Part shown: positions 1-12,300 of the stretch, piece by piece
Layout: every line of letters starts with the position of its first letter
Numbering within the stretch: position 1 is the stretch's first letter
Assembly (NCBI RefSeq): GCF_949628265.1
Contig: NC_088787.1
Coordinates: forward strand, 10,840,501 to 10,904,500
DNA from: Cloeon dipterum
Lineage: Eukaryota > Arthropoda > Insecta > Ephemeroptera > Baetidae
Length of the DNA: 64,000 nt
Direction: 5' to 3'
Position numbers and translations under genes: made by a program
Notes under the pieces: model-generated
The model's database searches: none
Told to the model about the DNA's origin: nothing
The model's input: the letters and a program-made list of their open reading frames with translations, nothing else

Positions 1-2659
1 CCTGGTACTCGTGCAGCAGCGACTCGCACCGCTTGTGGCCGTTGGCCGCCGCCACCTCGGCCGGCGTCTGCCCGTCGTTGCTGCGCGGCCGCGACGGTGC
101 GTTCAGCGCCAGCAGCTCGCTCACCACCGCCGCGTTGCCCCTGCTCGCCGCGTCGTGTAGAGGAACCCAGCCTGAGCCGAAAATTACGTTCAAAATAAAT
201 TTAGAAATGTCGAAGCAGAATTAAAAGACGAAATTTTTTCTGAGGTTCTATTTTTTTAAATTAAATATAACAGTAAATCGTGCAAAGCAGATGATTGAAA
301 ATTACTGACATGATCTAAAACCAACTCTTTAAGAGTCTAAAAAATGTCTACATAGTCCTAGGTGCTGTGCAGATTCGTTTTATTTGGCTTAATGATATGT
401 GAAATAATAAACTTTTTGTCCTGCGTAGTTGAAAAAGCCATATCATTGAAGTTTAAATTCGTATAAAACAATAAAGTTTGAGTTTCCACATCAATTTTAT
501 CTTATATATTAATATTTTTTAAATATCTTGATTTGAACCCCTAAAATTCAACTACCTGTTGTTTTAAATTCCCGATTTTGACATGTTTTAAGCCAATTTC
601 TAAACGAAGGAGAGTTGGAAAATCAACTTTTTTAAAGAGGAATAATAATTTCCTAGCTACTAAACACACTAGATTCAGAAATTTAATTTTTTCAACGATG
701 CACTATGAAGTCAAATTGAATGACAGTACTAATAGATTTTTAAATGCTCCGCCTGTTCGCATCTTTTTTTTAATTAAAAATATTTACAATTTTTCTCCAA
801 CACACAACTACCATGATGTGATGCTAAAAAAAAACGATTAATATGTACAAAAAATGAAATAGATTTCATTTGATCTTAGCTAAAATGATCTTCAACAAAA
901 TGAAATTTTAATTACACACGTAAACTATTTAAAAAAAACTTGAATTTAAGTAAATTATGAAGGAGTGTCTGTTAAAAAATAATTTAAAAATAATATAAGA
1001 AATCGCAGCTTTTTGAAGCCCTATCAGCTGTGTACATTGTAAAAATGGGAGGAAAAAAGGATAATAATAATAATATTATACCAAACTTTCTGAATTTTTA
1101 AAATCAATTTGATACAACCAGAGTAACTTAAAGCTGTCATTTAAGTTAACATTCAAATCTCAATTTTAACGCTTTTATTTGCGAATTAATTTGACACTTT
1201 TACTTGAATATAATTTTTAATGAGGATTGTATTTATGACAGTAAGTAAAGTCAAGGTAACGATTAAAAATTTCTAAAATCTAATAATTAATTACTAAAAC
1301 TGTGAGTGCAGTCTATATAGTGATTGTATAAAATTTATAAAAACTCCCGATAATTGGGCCAGTTGATAACTTACCAGGCTATTCCAAAACGCGTCAGGAA
1401 TTGAAAGCTAATCGTACACACACAAACATTTATTTTTCTTTTCAGGATAAATCTTTCTTCAGGAAAAACAACAGTGATTGAGCACGCACCTGTGTCAGGG
1501 TGTCTGACCTGGACGTTGGCCCTGCCCTGCTGGACGAGTATTCGCACCGTGAGCGGCAAATTGGCTTGGGCAGCGTACTAAAATCAAAATTAATCAATTG
1601 TTTCTCCTGTCAAAGTGGTTGGAATGAGGTTCACTCACATGCAAAGGTGTGTATCCGGCAGTGTCGCGGCAGTTGACGCTCGCATTTTCTTGGATCAGTC
1701 GCTGCAGAATCTCGTTCTTGCCCAGTTTGCTGGCCAGGTGCACGGCAGTCTGGCCCTCAGCGTTTTTCGCCTCCAAGCTTCGGTATCCGCACTTGAGCAG
1801 CTCTGACACCACGTGATAATCACCTAAATAAATACCCAAAGAAAAAAGAAAGGGGAAATTAAATTAGCAACAGCGTCAAGAGCAAATCGGGGTCAGATTT
1901 AATTGATTTTTTTCTGCAATGTTTGGGAAGATAATTTTTTTTTTTAAAATCTCCTTTGTTTTTTTTACACAGATCACCGAAGGAAGCAAAATATAAAATA
2001 AATTTAATAAAATACGCGAATTAAAAATAAAAATCGTTTAGCTTGCAGATTTTGTTGTGCCCATTTTTTTCTCAAACCTTCTTTGGTGGCCCTGTGCAAC
2101 AAGTTGGTGCGTCCATTGCGGCGGCTGTAGTGAGGAGGCGGGTCCTTGGGCAGAAATTCATTGGACAGCGGAGTCACCAGCCATTTTCCCTCCTCCTGGT
2201 AGTGCTCGATCAGTTGCTCCAGTCCGTGGATGATTGTTCGAGAGTCTGTTAAACGAACATTAACTTAAAAAATAGCAACTCTCAAGAATCCGAATTTCGT
2301 TACCAATAGAGTAGAAGGCGTCCTCTTCATGTCCGTGCCGGAAGATTTGGTAGTGGACAACTTCGCCATTGTGCAGAAGGGTGAGGACAAAGTCGCCCTG
2401 GACCGAGCTGCTGTCCCGAACCAAGAAGAAGCCGTTGTTACTTCCATCTGAAAACGATAATCTGTTTAGAGATTGTAATATAATTAAAAAGGCCTCTATG
2501 CATGAGATCAGTCATGGCATTGAGCAACAAATCCGGGAGAAAACAGGCTACAGCTACGCAGCATCCATCAACACACGTACTCGATTTGAGAAGGTTCTCG
2601 GCGTCTTCCCTGGACAGCCTGCCGTGGTACCAGTTGATGTTCTCGTTTTCCCGACTCAT
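1..2659 (-). CDS. Shark: Shark-type SH2/ankyrin tyrosine kinase, 5' half (partial)
   Basis: Non-receptor tyrosine kinase of the Shark/HTK16 class, whose known order is SH2, ankyrin repeats, second SH2, kinase. Exons on the minus strand: 2659-2581, 2447-2304, 2245-2078, 1823-1639, 1577-1490 and 171-1 (cut by the window edge); phases agree at every joint. The start at 2659 is the Met that opens the SH2 domain (MSRENENINWYHGRLS), as in the family. The SH2 phosphotyrosine pocket FLVRDS is at residues 34-39, with Arg37 invariant. Ankyrin-like units follow from about residue 130, with typical TPLH, TAVHLAS and VPLHDAASRG segments. The second SH2 and the kinase should lie left of the window. The 1.3-kb intron at 172-1489 holds nothing I recognise. 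In Drosophila, Shark acts in epithelial and engulfment signalling; here that is inferred from family membership. Confidence 0.88.
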
Positions 2660-3330
2660 GGTGTCCACTCTAACTCGCTTACGCTGTTTCCGGCGAGTAC
2701 TGTAAATGAGGAAGAAAACAGAAGTCAGCACTCAAGGATGTTTCCGTCGTAACGCAAAGTAGGATTGTTCCGCGCTGACTGAGCAGGAAAACGACGGACG
2801 GAGTGGCATTAAACAGGGCAGCATGCGTCCGAAGGGAAAACAAGATAGGTTTCAGCAGACAACTCACCATTGCGAACATGTAAACAATCGAGTCTGATTC
2901 TTGATGCTTCAGACGTCTGATCAGGTGTCTGAGGATGAGGCTTGAGGTTTTGGGAGATTCCCAGTCAGTCACGGTTAGTGATGCCACCTGTTTAACCAGA
3001 TGAGAACTAAAAACATTACCGGTTAATATAAAAAAGACCGGTTACTACATAATTCTTTCTGAATTTTTCTTCATTGCCTAAGAAATAAGATAAGTTTTTT
3101 TATTAAAATAATGAACATTAATTAAAATTTTGATGAAAGAACTTCAGATTTAGAACAATTGAAGACTAAATTCCCAATTAAAACCGATTCAGGTTAGCCG
3201 GTTTAAGTCGAATTTCTAAAATCCCTAAAATCAAGGCGTATGTACCGCTACAGCGTGGTAAGCGCGCGGAGATTCAAATTGTTGAAAGCAATGCTTGCAC
3301 TTGCAATCATTCCGAGATAGAACATTCAAG
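2660..3330. promoter_or_regulatory. Divergent intergenic region between Shark and Rbx2
   Basis: About 670 bp separate two start codons facing away from each other, so it should hold both promoters and 5' UTRs. Three copies of a CCGGTT core occur (3018-3024, 3037-3043, 3197-3204), resembling the Grainyhead consensus AACCGGTT. No clear TATA box was seen. Assignment as a promoter region is inference from gene orientation. Confidence 0.4.
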
Positions 3331-6300
3331 ATGGAAGACGTGACTATGGCTCCCGTGGAAAAGTCTGAGGCGAAGAAGGACAAACCAGACAAAATGTTCA
3401 CCCTGAAGAAGTGGAATGCAGTTGCAATGTGGAGTTGGGATGTCGAGTGCGACACCTGTGCCATTTGCAGGATCCAGGTCATGGGTGAGTGAGAGTTATC
3501 AATGTTTTGAAGCTTCGTTTCCATTGTTTACTAGATAAATTAATTTTTTCCATACCAAGCATATAACATGGTATTTTGTTATTTCCATCTATGATGGTAC
3601 GCCATCATTTTCGGAAAAGGTGCACACACTCCTTGAACGTATCTATTTGATTTTTTAGTCATATTAGCGTTATTCGAGGCTGCAATTGTGTTTTTTTTAG
3701 TCTGCCAGGTCGATTGAACCTGAGAACCTTCAAACTGCACTTGGCCACGCTCAAGTGAGTTCACATGTTGGTCGTTGAAATTGATTGAGTCTTGGGCAAA
3801 ACCTTTAAAATAGTAAATCATGAACATTTTTTTTATTATGCTACTGGCTGCTCGTCAGACACTTTTATTATTTTTTTCTGTGTTTAGGAGTGACCTAATT
3901 TTAGAGGTGAAATAATAACAACCAAATTCAAATTTTTTTCGCTCTTCATATCAAAAGAGGCACATTTTATTATAAACATTTTTGGTGGAAAGCTTGGTAA
4001 GCATTTTAAAAGTTTTCGTATTTACAAAAATAAAGAGTCGCGAAAGATAAATTAATAGGCGTACTTAAATTACTAGTTCACTGTCCAGTGGGAATACATT
4101 GAGTCGAATGTTTGCATTGGTCGAATCGATACTGTCTACATGTTTGTCACAAATTAATGTCGTCGCACGCGTCACTCACTCACTCATTTAAGTCATTCAA
4201 CATATTTGTTCAGGGCATTTTAATTACAAAATAATGACTATGAAGGTGCTCTGAAGGGCATAAACCGAGGAGAAGAAGGAAAATTTTGCGCTGTCGAAAA
4301 ACACGACGGTCGGCACCCTCCAGAGGGAAAGCGAAAAAATGCAGTGGTGGGTCGTTCTGAGGGGAAGGCTCCTCAGGCGCCGAAGGGGAGAGGTTTCAGG
4401 TTGGCTATGCTGCTCATGCGGCGCACGCGGCGGCCGGTGAGGCTCTTCTCGATATCTTCGAGGCTGCGGCCCCTGGTCTCGGGCACCCAGAACCTGACGA
4501 AGACCAGCGACAACACGCACATGCCGCCGAAGAGGGAGAATGCGCCGTGGATGCCGGCCACGTCGACCAGGAAGGGGAACGTCTTGGTCACCAGGAAGGT
4601 GCACGACCAGTTGACGGCCGTGGCCACCGAAGCGGCCGTGCCTCGCACCTTGGCCGGCAGAACCTCACCCATCATCAGCCAAGGAATGGGCCCGAAGCCT
4701 AGTGAGAAGCCAATCACGAAGAGCGCGAAACAGATCAGTGGCAGCAAGCCCAGCAGCTCCAACAGTTCCTCGTCCAGGCTGGGTCTGAAAATAGGCAGAA
4801 AATGGTCAAAATTCTGTCAGGGTTCTGGGAAGTCATCAACTTTGAACTGTTGACTTACTTGATGTAGAAGAATACGGCGAGGCCGCACAGCGTTATGGCC
4901 ATGGTGGTGCCAGAAATGTAGAGCAGAACCTTCCTGCCGAGCCGGTCGATGAGAATCGTGGCCACGAAGGTGGAGCCAAAGTTGACGACGCCGACGATGA
5001 TGGCGGCCAGGTTGTCGTCGACCGAGCTGCCGGCCATGCGGAAGATGGACACGGTGTAGAAAATGACGGCGTTGATGCCGGACAGCTGCTGGAAGAACAT
5101 GAGGCCGACGCTGATGCTCAAAGGTCGCAAATTGCCCTTGGTGAACAGATCGATGAGTCGCGGCTCGTCCTTCTGGGTGGACGCGTGGGACCGCTCGATT
5201 TCAGAATATTCGCTTGTGATGTCGTAGTCAGGACCGCGTAGCCACTGCAACGCTTTCTTGGCGGCACTTGTTCTGTCTGTAACAGGAATAAATTAGAAAT
5301 ACCGTTCAGGACTAGTTAAAAAGCCTACGCTCACCTTTCGAAATGAGATATCTAGGCGTTTCTGGAATGAGACACATTCCGATGGTGAAGGGAATGGGCA
5401 GGCAGGCGCCCATGATGGCCAGATTTGACCAGCTCAGGTACTTCCCCGCCACGTAGCAGACGAGGATGCCTGGTGGCAATCATGAAAGTCAAGAATTTCC
5501 GCGTTGTTTTGTGCGTTTAACGTACCGATATTTCCGAGGGCGGTGGGTAGGAGGCCGAGGGTGCCCCTGACCTCAGGTTGTACAGTTTCTCCCAGGTACA
5601 CGGGCAGGCAAAGGGAGGCGATACCTACGCAGAAGCCTCCCAGGGCACGGCCAATCTTAACCATCAGCACGTTTTGGGCAAATGCGATCACCAGGAAGGC
5701 TGGAAAGAGAACAGTCCAAATTCAAAAGTCTCTTCCTAGAAAATTAAATGAAACTCCTGAAATTTTAGTTTAATACCAGAAAAGACCTCTTTCATTTTTT
5801 TAGAACATTCTTGACCTGGTGTTAGAACATTTATTTCAGTAAAAATTGACTTACAAATAATGAAAGGCAGGGCGGTGCCGAGGATGGTGGAGCGTCGGCC
5901 GATGTGCTCGATCATCGGCCCGCCGGCGATGCCTCCGACAAGCCCAGCCAACGGCATCAGGCTGACGATCCATGATTCCTGCAGACAAATATGATTCACA
6001 GGTCAGTGCGGTTATTCACAACTGCACTTGTCTAACTTACGTCTTCTGTCGTGATGGTCAGCGTAGCGTTGTCCTCCTGCATCTTAACCAGCGCCGGCGC
6101 TGTGTATCCTGACGCAAACCCTACGATCATGGAGCCGAGGGATACAGAGATTGCCGCCATGACCTGCGAACAGGGAAAAAAATTGTTAATCAGGGTAGAT
6201 CTAAACTTAGGATTCGTTTGGTTTGAAAATTTAATTTTTTTAGAGTAAAGTCGTTTTCTTATATCTGGTAATGTGTTGTACGAAGGGGGATGCTGGCTGA

Positions 6301-9300
6301 AATCACGTGTTGGCAGCATGCTCAATTCGTAAAATGGAGACCTTTGAAACGCCTTGACCAAATGCGTAAACAACGGAACAATGGAATTTTTTCGCATAAA
6401 CTCTTTCTGTAATTTCTTATCGGACGCTTGTTATATAAATGATCAGGGATTAAACAGCTGGCTTAGACAACGATTACGTCAACTTGAACAATTTGTTTTT
6501 CAGATTCAATTTCAAAATAAAATTTGATTGATATTTACTCTAAAAATAAAAAAAAGCATTATAATAATTTGCGCTTGATGGGTGACGTAGAAGTTCAAAA
6601 ATGTTTAAGTCGTTACAAGCTATAAATTTAATGTTCATACTCGAAAAAAATGGTGCTGTCCAAAGTCGATGTTTTTCTGTTAGCCTCACAGATCCGTGAA
6701 GAGAACATTATTTATTATGTTAACCATCGATATCAACTCAACCATGCTAGTCAAAGGGTTAACTTTTTGTACTTATCAGTTTTTCCCAACTTTGTTCAGC
6801 GAGAATTGCTAACAAAATTTTCGATTCATTTCGGCAGAGCCAGCAATCAACTTTGCTGAAATTTAAATTTCGTAAAACTGCCTGCGTATTAATTTTTTTA
6901 AATAATTATTTGGTTCGCAGAATAATTTTGTCACTCTGCTTGAAACTCCCAAACCCATTTCGTTGAGGAAAAATTGGATATTTTTCCAAATTAATATTTT
7001 CCGTAAATTATCTCTATCCATTCGGAAAAATTCATGCACAAACAATTTAAAATAGAGTAATTAAAACGAATGCACAGCATTTTTAACCGTTTTATCCTGT
7101 CATATAGAATATTTTCTTTAATTTTATGTTTTACTTTTGTTTTGCCTAAAAATATTGCTAATCCTCTTGCCTTAGTTATTTTGATTTCATTCATTAAGTG
7201 AGTTTAACATTCTAAATTCAAACAATTCCGATACAATTTTTAGATCTAATTGCTAGATTGCGAATAAACATGCGATCTCCAATCGGTGTGGAAAAATTTT
7301 AGAATTGGAACTGGGCGCTATGCGAAATTGAAATGATTTCATGGGCTTAACGATTAGGTACCTGACTGTATGTGCACTTGGGCTTGGGCCCTTCGCAGGG
7401 CACGTCGAGGTCGACGTGGGTGTCTGTCCTGAGGAGCACCTTCATTGTGGGTGGTTTCGCGCCAACTGCGTGGGCCCTTTGGTGTCGGCGGTGCTTATAT
7501 CCGCGCCCCCGATAACCCCTGCGCGACCCTTGACCCTGCCGCCAATGACGTACTCGCAAATCGAATCAGCAGATTCGTTGTTTTGTTGCGTTCCGGCCGA
7601 GATTCAATCAAATCACCAACACCGCCGCCGCCGCCGCTTCGCAAACTTTATTTGGCCTCTCTGTAAATATACGCGACTGCTCGGCAACAATGAACGTGAC
7701 AGAAAATTTCCTTGTTTTGGGGGAAGCGCGCGCGGCCAGGGTCGACGTTCGGCCGTGAACGCAACCTTTTGCTTTTCCGGATTTGTTCGCCGTCGCTTCT
7801 GGTCCAAAGACCGACTGCCGGCGAATTTTTTCAAATAAATCTAGAGAGATGAAGTTGTGCCTGTGTTTGAGTGCCTAGTGGGACTCGGGAGCGTGTGTTA
7901 CGTCAGCTGAGGATTTCATTACACAAGCAAAACAGAAAATATTTTATTTTTTAGTTTTTTGAAAATATATTTATTTAGGAAATTTTACAAGTTTAGCCAA
8001 TTCAGAATGAATTATCGGCTGGTTCTAGCTCAGCTCGTAATGATCTGATTTTCTAGAGAAAATCAATTAATGTTTCTTGATTGCTAAATTCTGCATAATT
8101 ATTTTAAATGCAAAATATTTTAATTCCATCGTCCATTTGCAAATAATTTAAGTTTGTCGGCACTGAATGACTCATAACTCTCTTTAAAGTCTTAGAGCTA
8201 CCTATTCATTGTTTTTTTTTAAAATAATCTGAAAATCAGTGAGTTGTAAAAAATTGTTAAATCGGGCAAGCTTTGGATTAGGTGAGCTGTGACGTCATCA
8301 TTGCTTAAGATGGTAAAGATACGGATGCGCCAACTGTAATAAGTCTGCTATTTGTTTGATGCCTTTGTAATAAAAATACCAATCAATCGGTCACAACCAA
8401 CAGAAGGCAGAATCGGAATATTCGAGGACTGCTGACGTCACCATTTTTGCTTGTTCGCTTATTTGGTTGGTGATTCAAAAATTTCAACGGCGCTTTAATT
8501 TTCTCACTAATTTCGCAAGACAAATTTTAATTATTATGACGTCACTAGTCATTTGGGTTTGATAAAATAAGTTTATGGCATTCCATTTCAATCAGATTTC
8601 TTAATTTAAGAGATAATCAAATAGTTCTGAAGAACTTTAACGCACCCACGCAATTTACCACCACCTGTTATTTGTTTAGTAACGTACGCGCCTACAAAGT
8701 CAGGGTTATGCAACCCTCTGGACCATCGTGGCGTGCCGGTTGCAGCAATCTGAATTTGCGCAATCCTCTAACAATAAAAGTCTCCTTCTTCTGTCTTGCG
8801 AGAAAATCGCACTTAAAATGCGTGTTGCGCGCGTCGAAATCGCCCGGTTGCTTGTTTTTCTCCCGATTTCGACGACGTCAGCGAGCGCAAATAATATTTC
8901 ATCCGAATAATAATAATAAAAAAAGGCGTTATGGTGTCGCAAAGACACGAAGGCAGGTGATGCCGACGGCCGCAACAGCTGATGCTGCGCGTTTGTTTTT
9001 ATCACGACGCGAGCAGCTGATCGATTTGCAAACGCGTTTTCTGCCGTTCGCCGTCGCCGCCGGCGGACTAGATGTGTATGTGTTGTGACGACTTGTTTAT
9101 TAGACCTACATTTCGCCGGGTCGCCCTTTGATACGGAGGGAGACGACGCTCGCTCGCTCGCGCTCGCACGTCCGACCAGTCGCCGCGAATTTCAGGCGGA
9201 CTATCTCCGGAAATGCAGCATTGCAGGAAAATAATTTTAATTGATTCGAATGGAAAATTACGTAACGCCACGTGGGGACGAGAATCGATAAGAAATATTT

Positions 9301-12300
9301 TTAACATCGAGGTTGCAAAAATTTAAAGATAATGCGTAACGATATGGCATAAACAGAATGTTTGAGGAATGAATTAATCATCTAAACGGTTAATTAAATT
9401 GCAAGGGCGTGTGTGCTGTGCCAATATTCCACGTAATGTGTCACGTAATAAGTCGTTATTCGCAAATTGATTTTAATTAGCCGGTGCATAATTGCGCTCA
9501 TTGTGCCAATTGATTTATTTACATAACTGAACTAATGCATGGAGATTTTCTGCTGCTGTTGTTTTTCCCTGTCGGTGCGGACGCAAACAGTAGGCATTGA
9601 AAGAAGCGTCCGAGAGATTAGATAGCACCTGAGATACAGCGAATGACAAAACACTCCTTTGATGTGAGACGCACTTTGCACCTCTCGAATAATTGAAAAA
9701 CACTGCAGCCTTCTCACTAACCCGAGGACACACGCTTTCTTCCCGCTTATCATTGCATCAAGTGATACTAATCGTGACGGAAAAACTCGATATTAATTTC
9801 TGAACGTAAAAGGGTTAACCAATTCAACGTAACATTGTTGCAAATCCCAAAATTCTTAAATGAGTGTGGTTGCAAATAATGCCCATCAATTAATACGATG
9901 ATTAATTTTTCCCTTTCGCTCATTATTTCGTCGCATTCCGATGTGAAGACGAAATTAAATTCAAATTTGATCTGAGGAGCGTTCCTCAAATGCCTGTTGC
10001 GCGAACCTTAGTCGGGCGTGCAAGGTGTCTCACTTTTACGATTCTCACTGGTTCTGTCAGAGAAAAGCTAGAAGACGCGGGGCTGCGGCATTCAGACTCA
10101 GCGGCGCGAGCTGCTTGTTTTTTAGCGTGTGTCAACTCTCAAATAACACACTCGTGTATTGCACACCTGTCTCATTCAACGATGCTCCAAAAACCTTTCA
10201 ATTTGAAGGTGGAGCTCACAGTTAATGTGTTAAATTTTACAAAGCAACTTTTAAATTCAAATTTCTGCGAATTTTAATTTTCTTTAAATAAAAATCAAGT
10301 AAATTTGAGATACGCTGTAATCTGATGTGACTACCGAGCAACCTTGATTGAGATTTTCTTCGCAGAGTGAGAGATTAATTATATATTCACCGCCAAAAGC
10401 GGTCGCAAAAATGATCACTTCCTTCAACGTTCAGAGATTGAACGAGTTTAAAACTGGTTTCAAAATTAATTACTGGTTCTCAGGGTCCAATTCAAATTAT
10501 CAGGATTTTTAAAAGGAATAAAAGTTTGGCACCAACCTGCGGCAGCATCTGTCCGACGGGGATGTCGCCCGAGGCGGACGAGGTGTCCGACTCCTCGGCC
10601 ACGCTGAGCGGACGCTGCTCCTCGAAGTGGCATAGCGTCTTGTCGGGGTCCTTGGGGGCCTGCTGCGCCCCGGCCGACAGGGTCATGTTGATCTCCTTGT
10701 AGCTGGAGCCCATCGTGTGTTGTGGTGCGGCCGCGTGTGCGGCCGCCGACTTTATACCCCCCACCCGCTCGGCCGCCACGCCCCCCGCAGCGTCCAGGTG
10801 AGCGTCCGGCAGGGCCCTCGCCGCTCGTCCCGCGGATCACGAATTATTTCCCGACAGTGACAGGCTTTAAGAGGCAAAAATCTTGCTCTGATTTGGAATT
10901 GGTGTATTTTTCCTTAGAACTGGATTAGGATAAAGGCCTGAAATATTTTTTTCTTCAATGGAGCATTTTTTTGTATTTAGTTTTTCTTTTTTTATCTCAG
11001 CGGAAAAATAATAATAAAGAAGTTTTTTCCTGCTGCACTCGATTCTTTGATGGGTTATGCTAGAGGCTATTGTTTCATTTTTAAGTCTGACTGATATTTT
11101 ATCGCACGCTTGGAACCAAAACAATTTTTATTTGAGCCTGAAACCAAAACTGGTTTCATCTTGAATGAGGCCTCTAAATTCTAAACAAAATTTGTCAGAC
11201 CAAGAAATAATATAATATTTAGGTTAAAAATTAGTCCTTCTTTTCCGCCATTTTTTACCCGAATGGTTTTTAACTCTTATTAAAATAAAAACTGCTTGAA
11301 TTAATTAGTATTTCTGTTTTATGTCAGGTTAAAATTTTCAGGAATTTCCAAACCCTTTTTATTTTGAATTTGACCATATTTCCTACAAGGTTTATACCAA
11401 CATTCTTCTCATCGAGTGTAAATTATCAAGGTGAAAAACAAATTTTCAGGACCGCTTTTTGGGACCGTGGAAATTGTTCATGGCCAATTTTTGGACATAC
11501 AAAACAAGCCTTTATTTTGGTTCCGGTTTGTCCATCAGCCCGATAAAAATCGAAAATCAAAGGCCGCGGCAGGCGCCAGGGTCAGATTTTCACGCGCATT
11601 AACCAAAATCCCTCTGCAGACGTCACCTACCTGTGAAAGTCTGTAAGAGGGATTAGTAAAAAGCAGAAGAGCAAACAAACAAATCAATTACGATCGTGTC
11701 AAATCAAATGTCGCCGGCGTGGGATTTGCCCTATCTTGTCTTTGTCTCCTACTCGCAGATAACGAAAGAAAACGCGTTCCAAGCTGGAAACGAGATCGGT
11801 TCCGGGTGGAAAAGTGCGAAAGTTGGTTGGTTAGCTCGCGCATCGTCACTTATCGCGTGCAAACAGCTGTTTTGCTGCTACTGCTGACCGACGGAATACA
11901 TGTACATATATATGTAAATTGTGTGAAGTCATCTTCGCTTATCTCAAACTCGCACAGCCTTGCCACTCGCGCATACGTAACCGTGCCCCGAATGCCGACC
12001 AGGTCTTGTATTTCAAATACTTCAGAAGCTTCACATATATCGTAATTGATAAAAACCGAAACAGTTGCTTCGTAGGGTCTGTACACTTGTATTAAGATGA
12101 CAAGTGTTTCTTGATTGAAATATGTTGTATTAGGTTTCGAAATCTTAAAACTAGATGTGTTCATGCTACTTGAAAATTTTCCATCAACTCGGAGATTATT
12201 GCTCTGTCGAGTTGATTTAATCAATTTAAAAATAATTTGCGGAGTGGGCTAACAATCAGGAGAACAGGGAAGGAAACGACGACGGAGATTCGGAGAACCC

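Noticed and set aside
6164-6397. Open frame running upstream from Tret1 exon 2, offering a third N-terminus ([10 protein letters not shown]...)
   Set aside because: It is intron read-through: a good acceptor sits at 6164 and the extra residues do not resemble the family.
7341-7838. 165-aa plus-strand frame
   Set aside because: Antisense shadow of the Tret1 proximal exon and GC-rich promoter; no protein resemblance.
8672-9088. 138-aa plus-strand frame in the Rbx2 intron
   Set aside because: Basic, low-information sequence with competing frames on both strands and no splice or family support.
11850-12224. 124-aa minus-strand frame
   Set aside because: Moderately protein-like composition, but no recognised family, no promoter logic and no partner exon.
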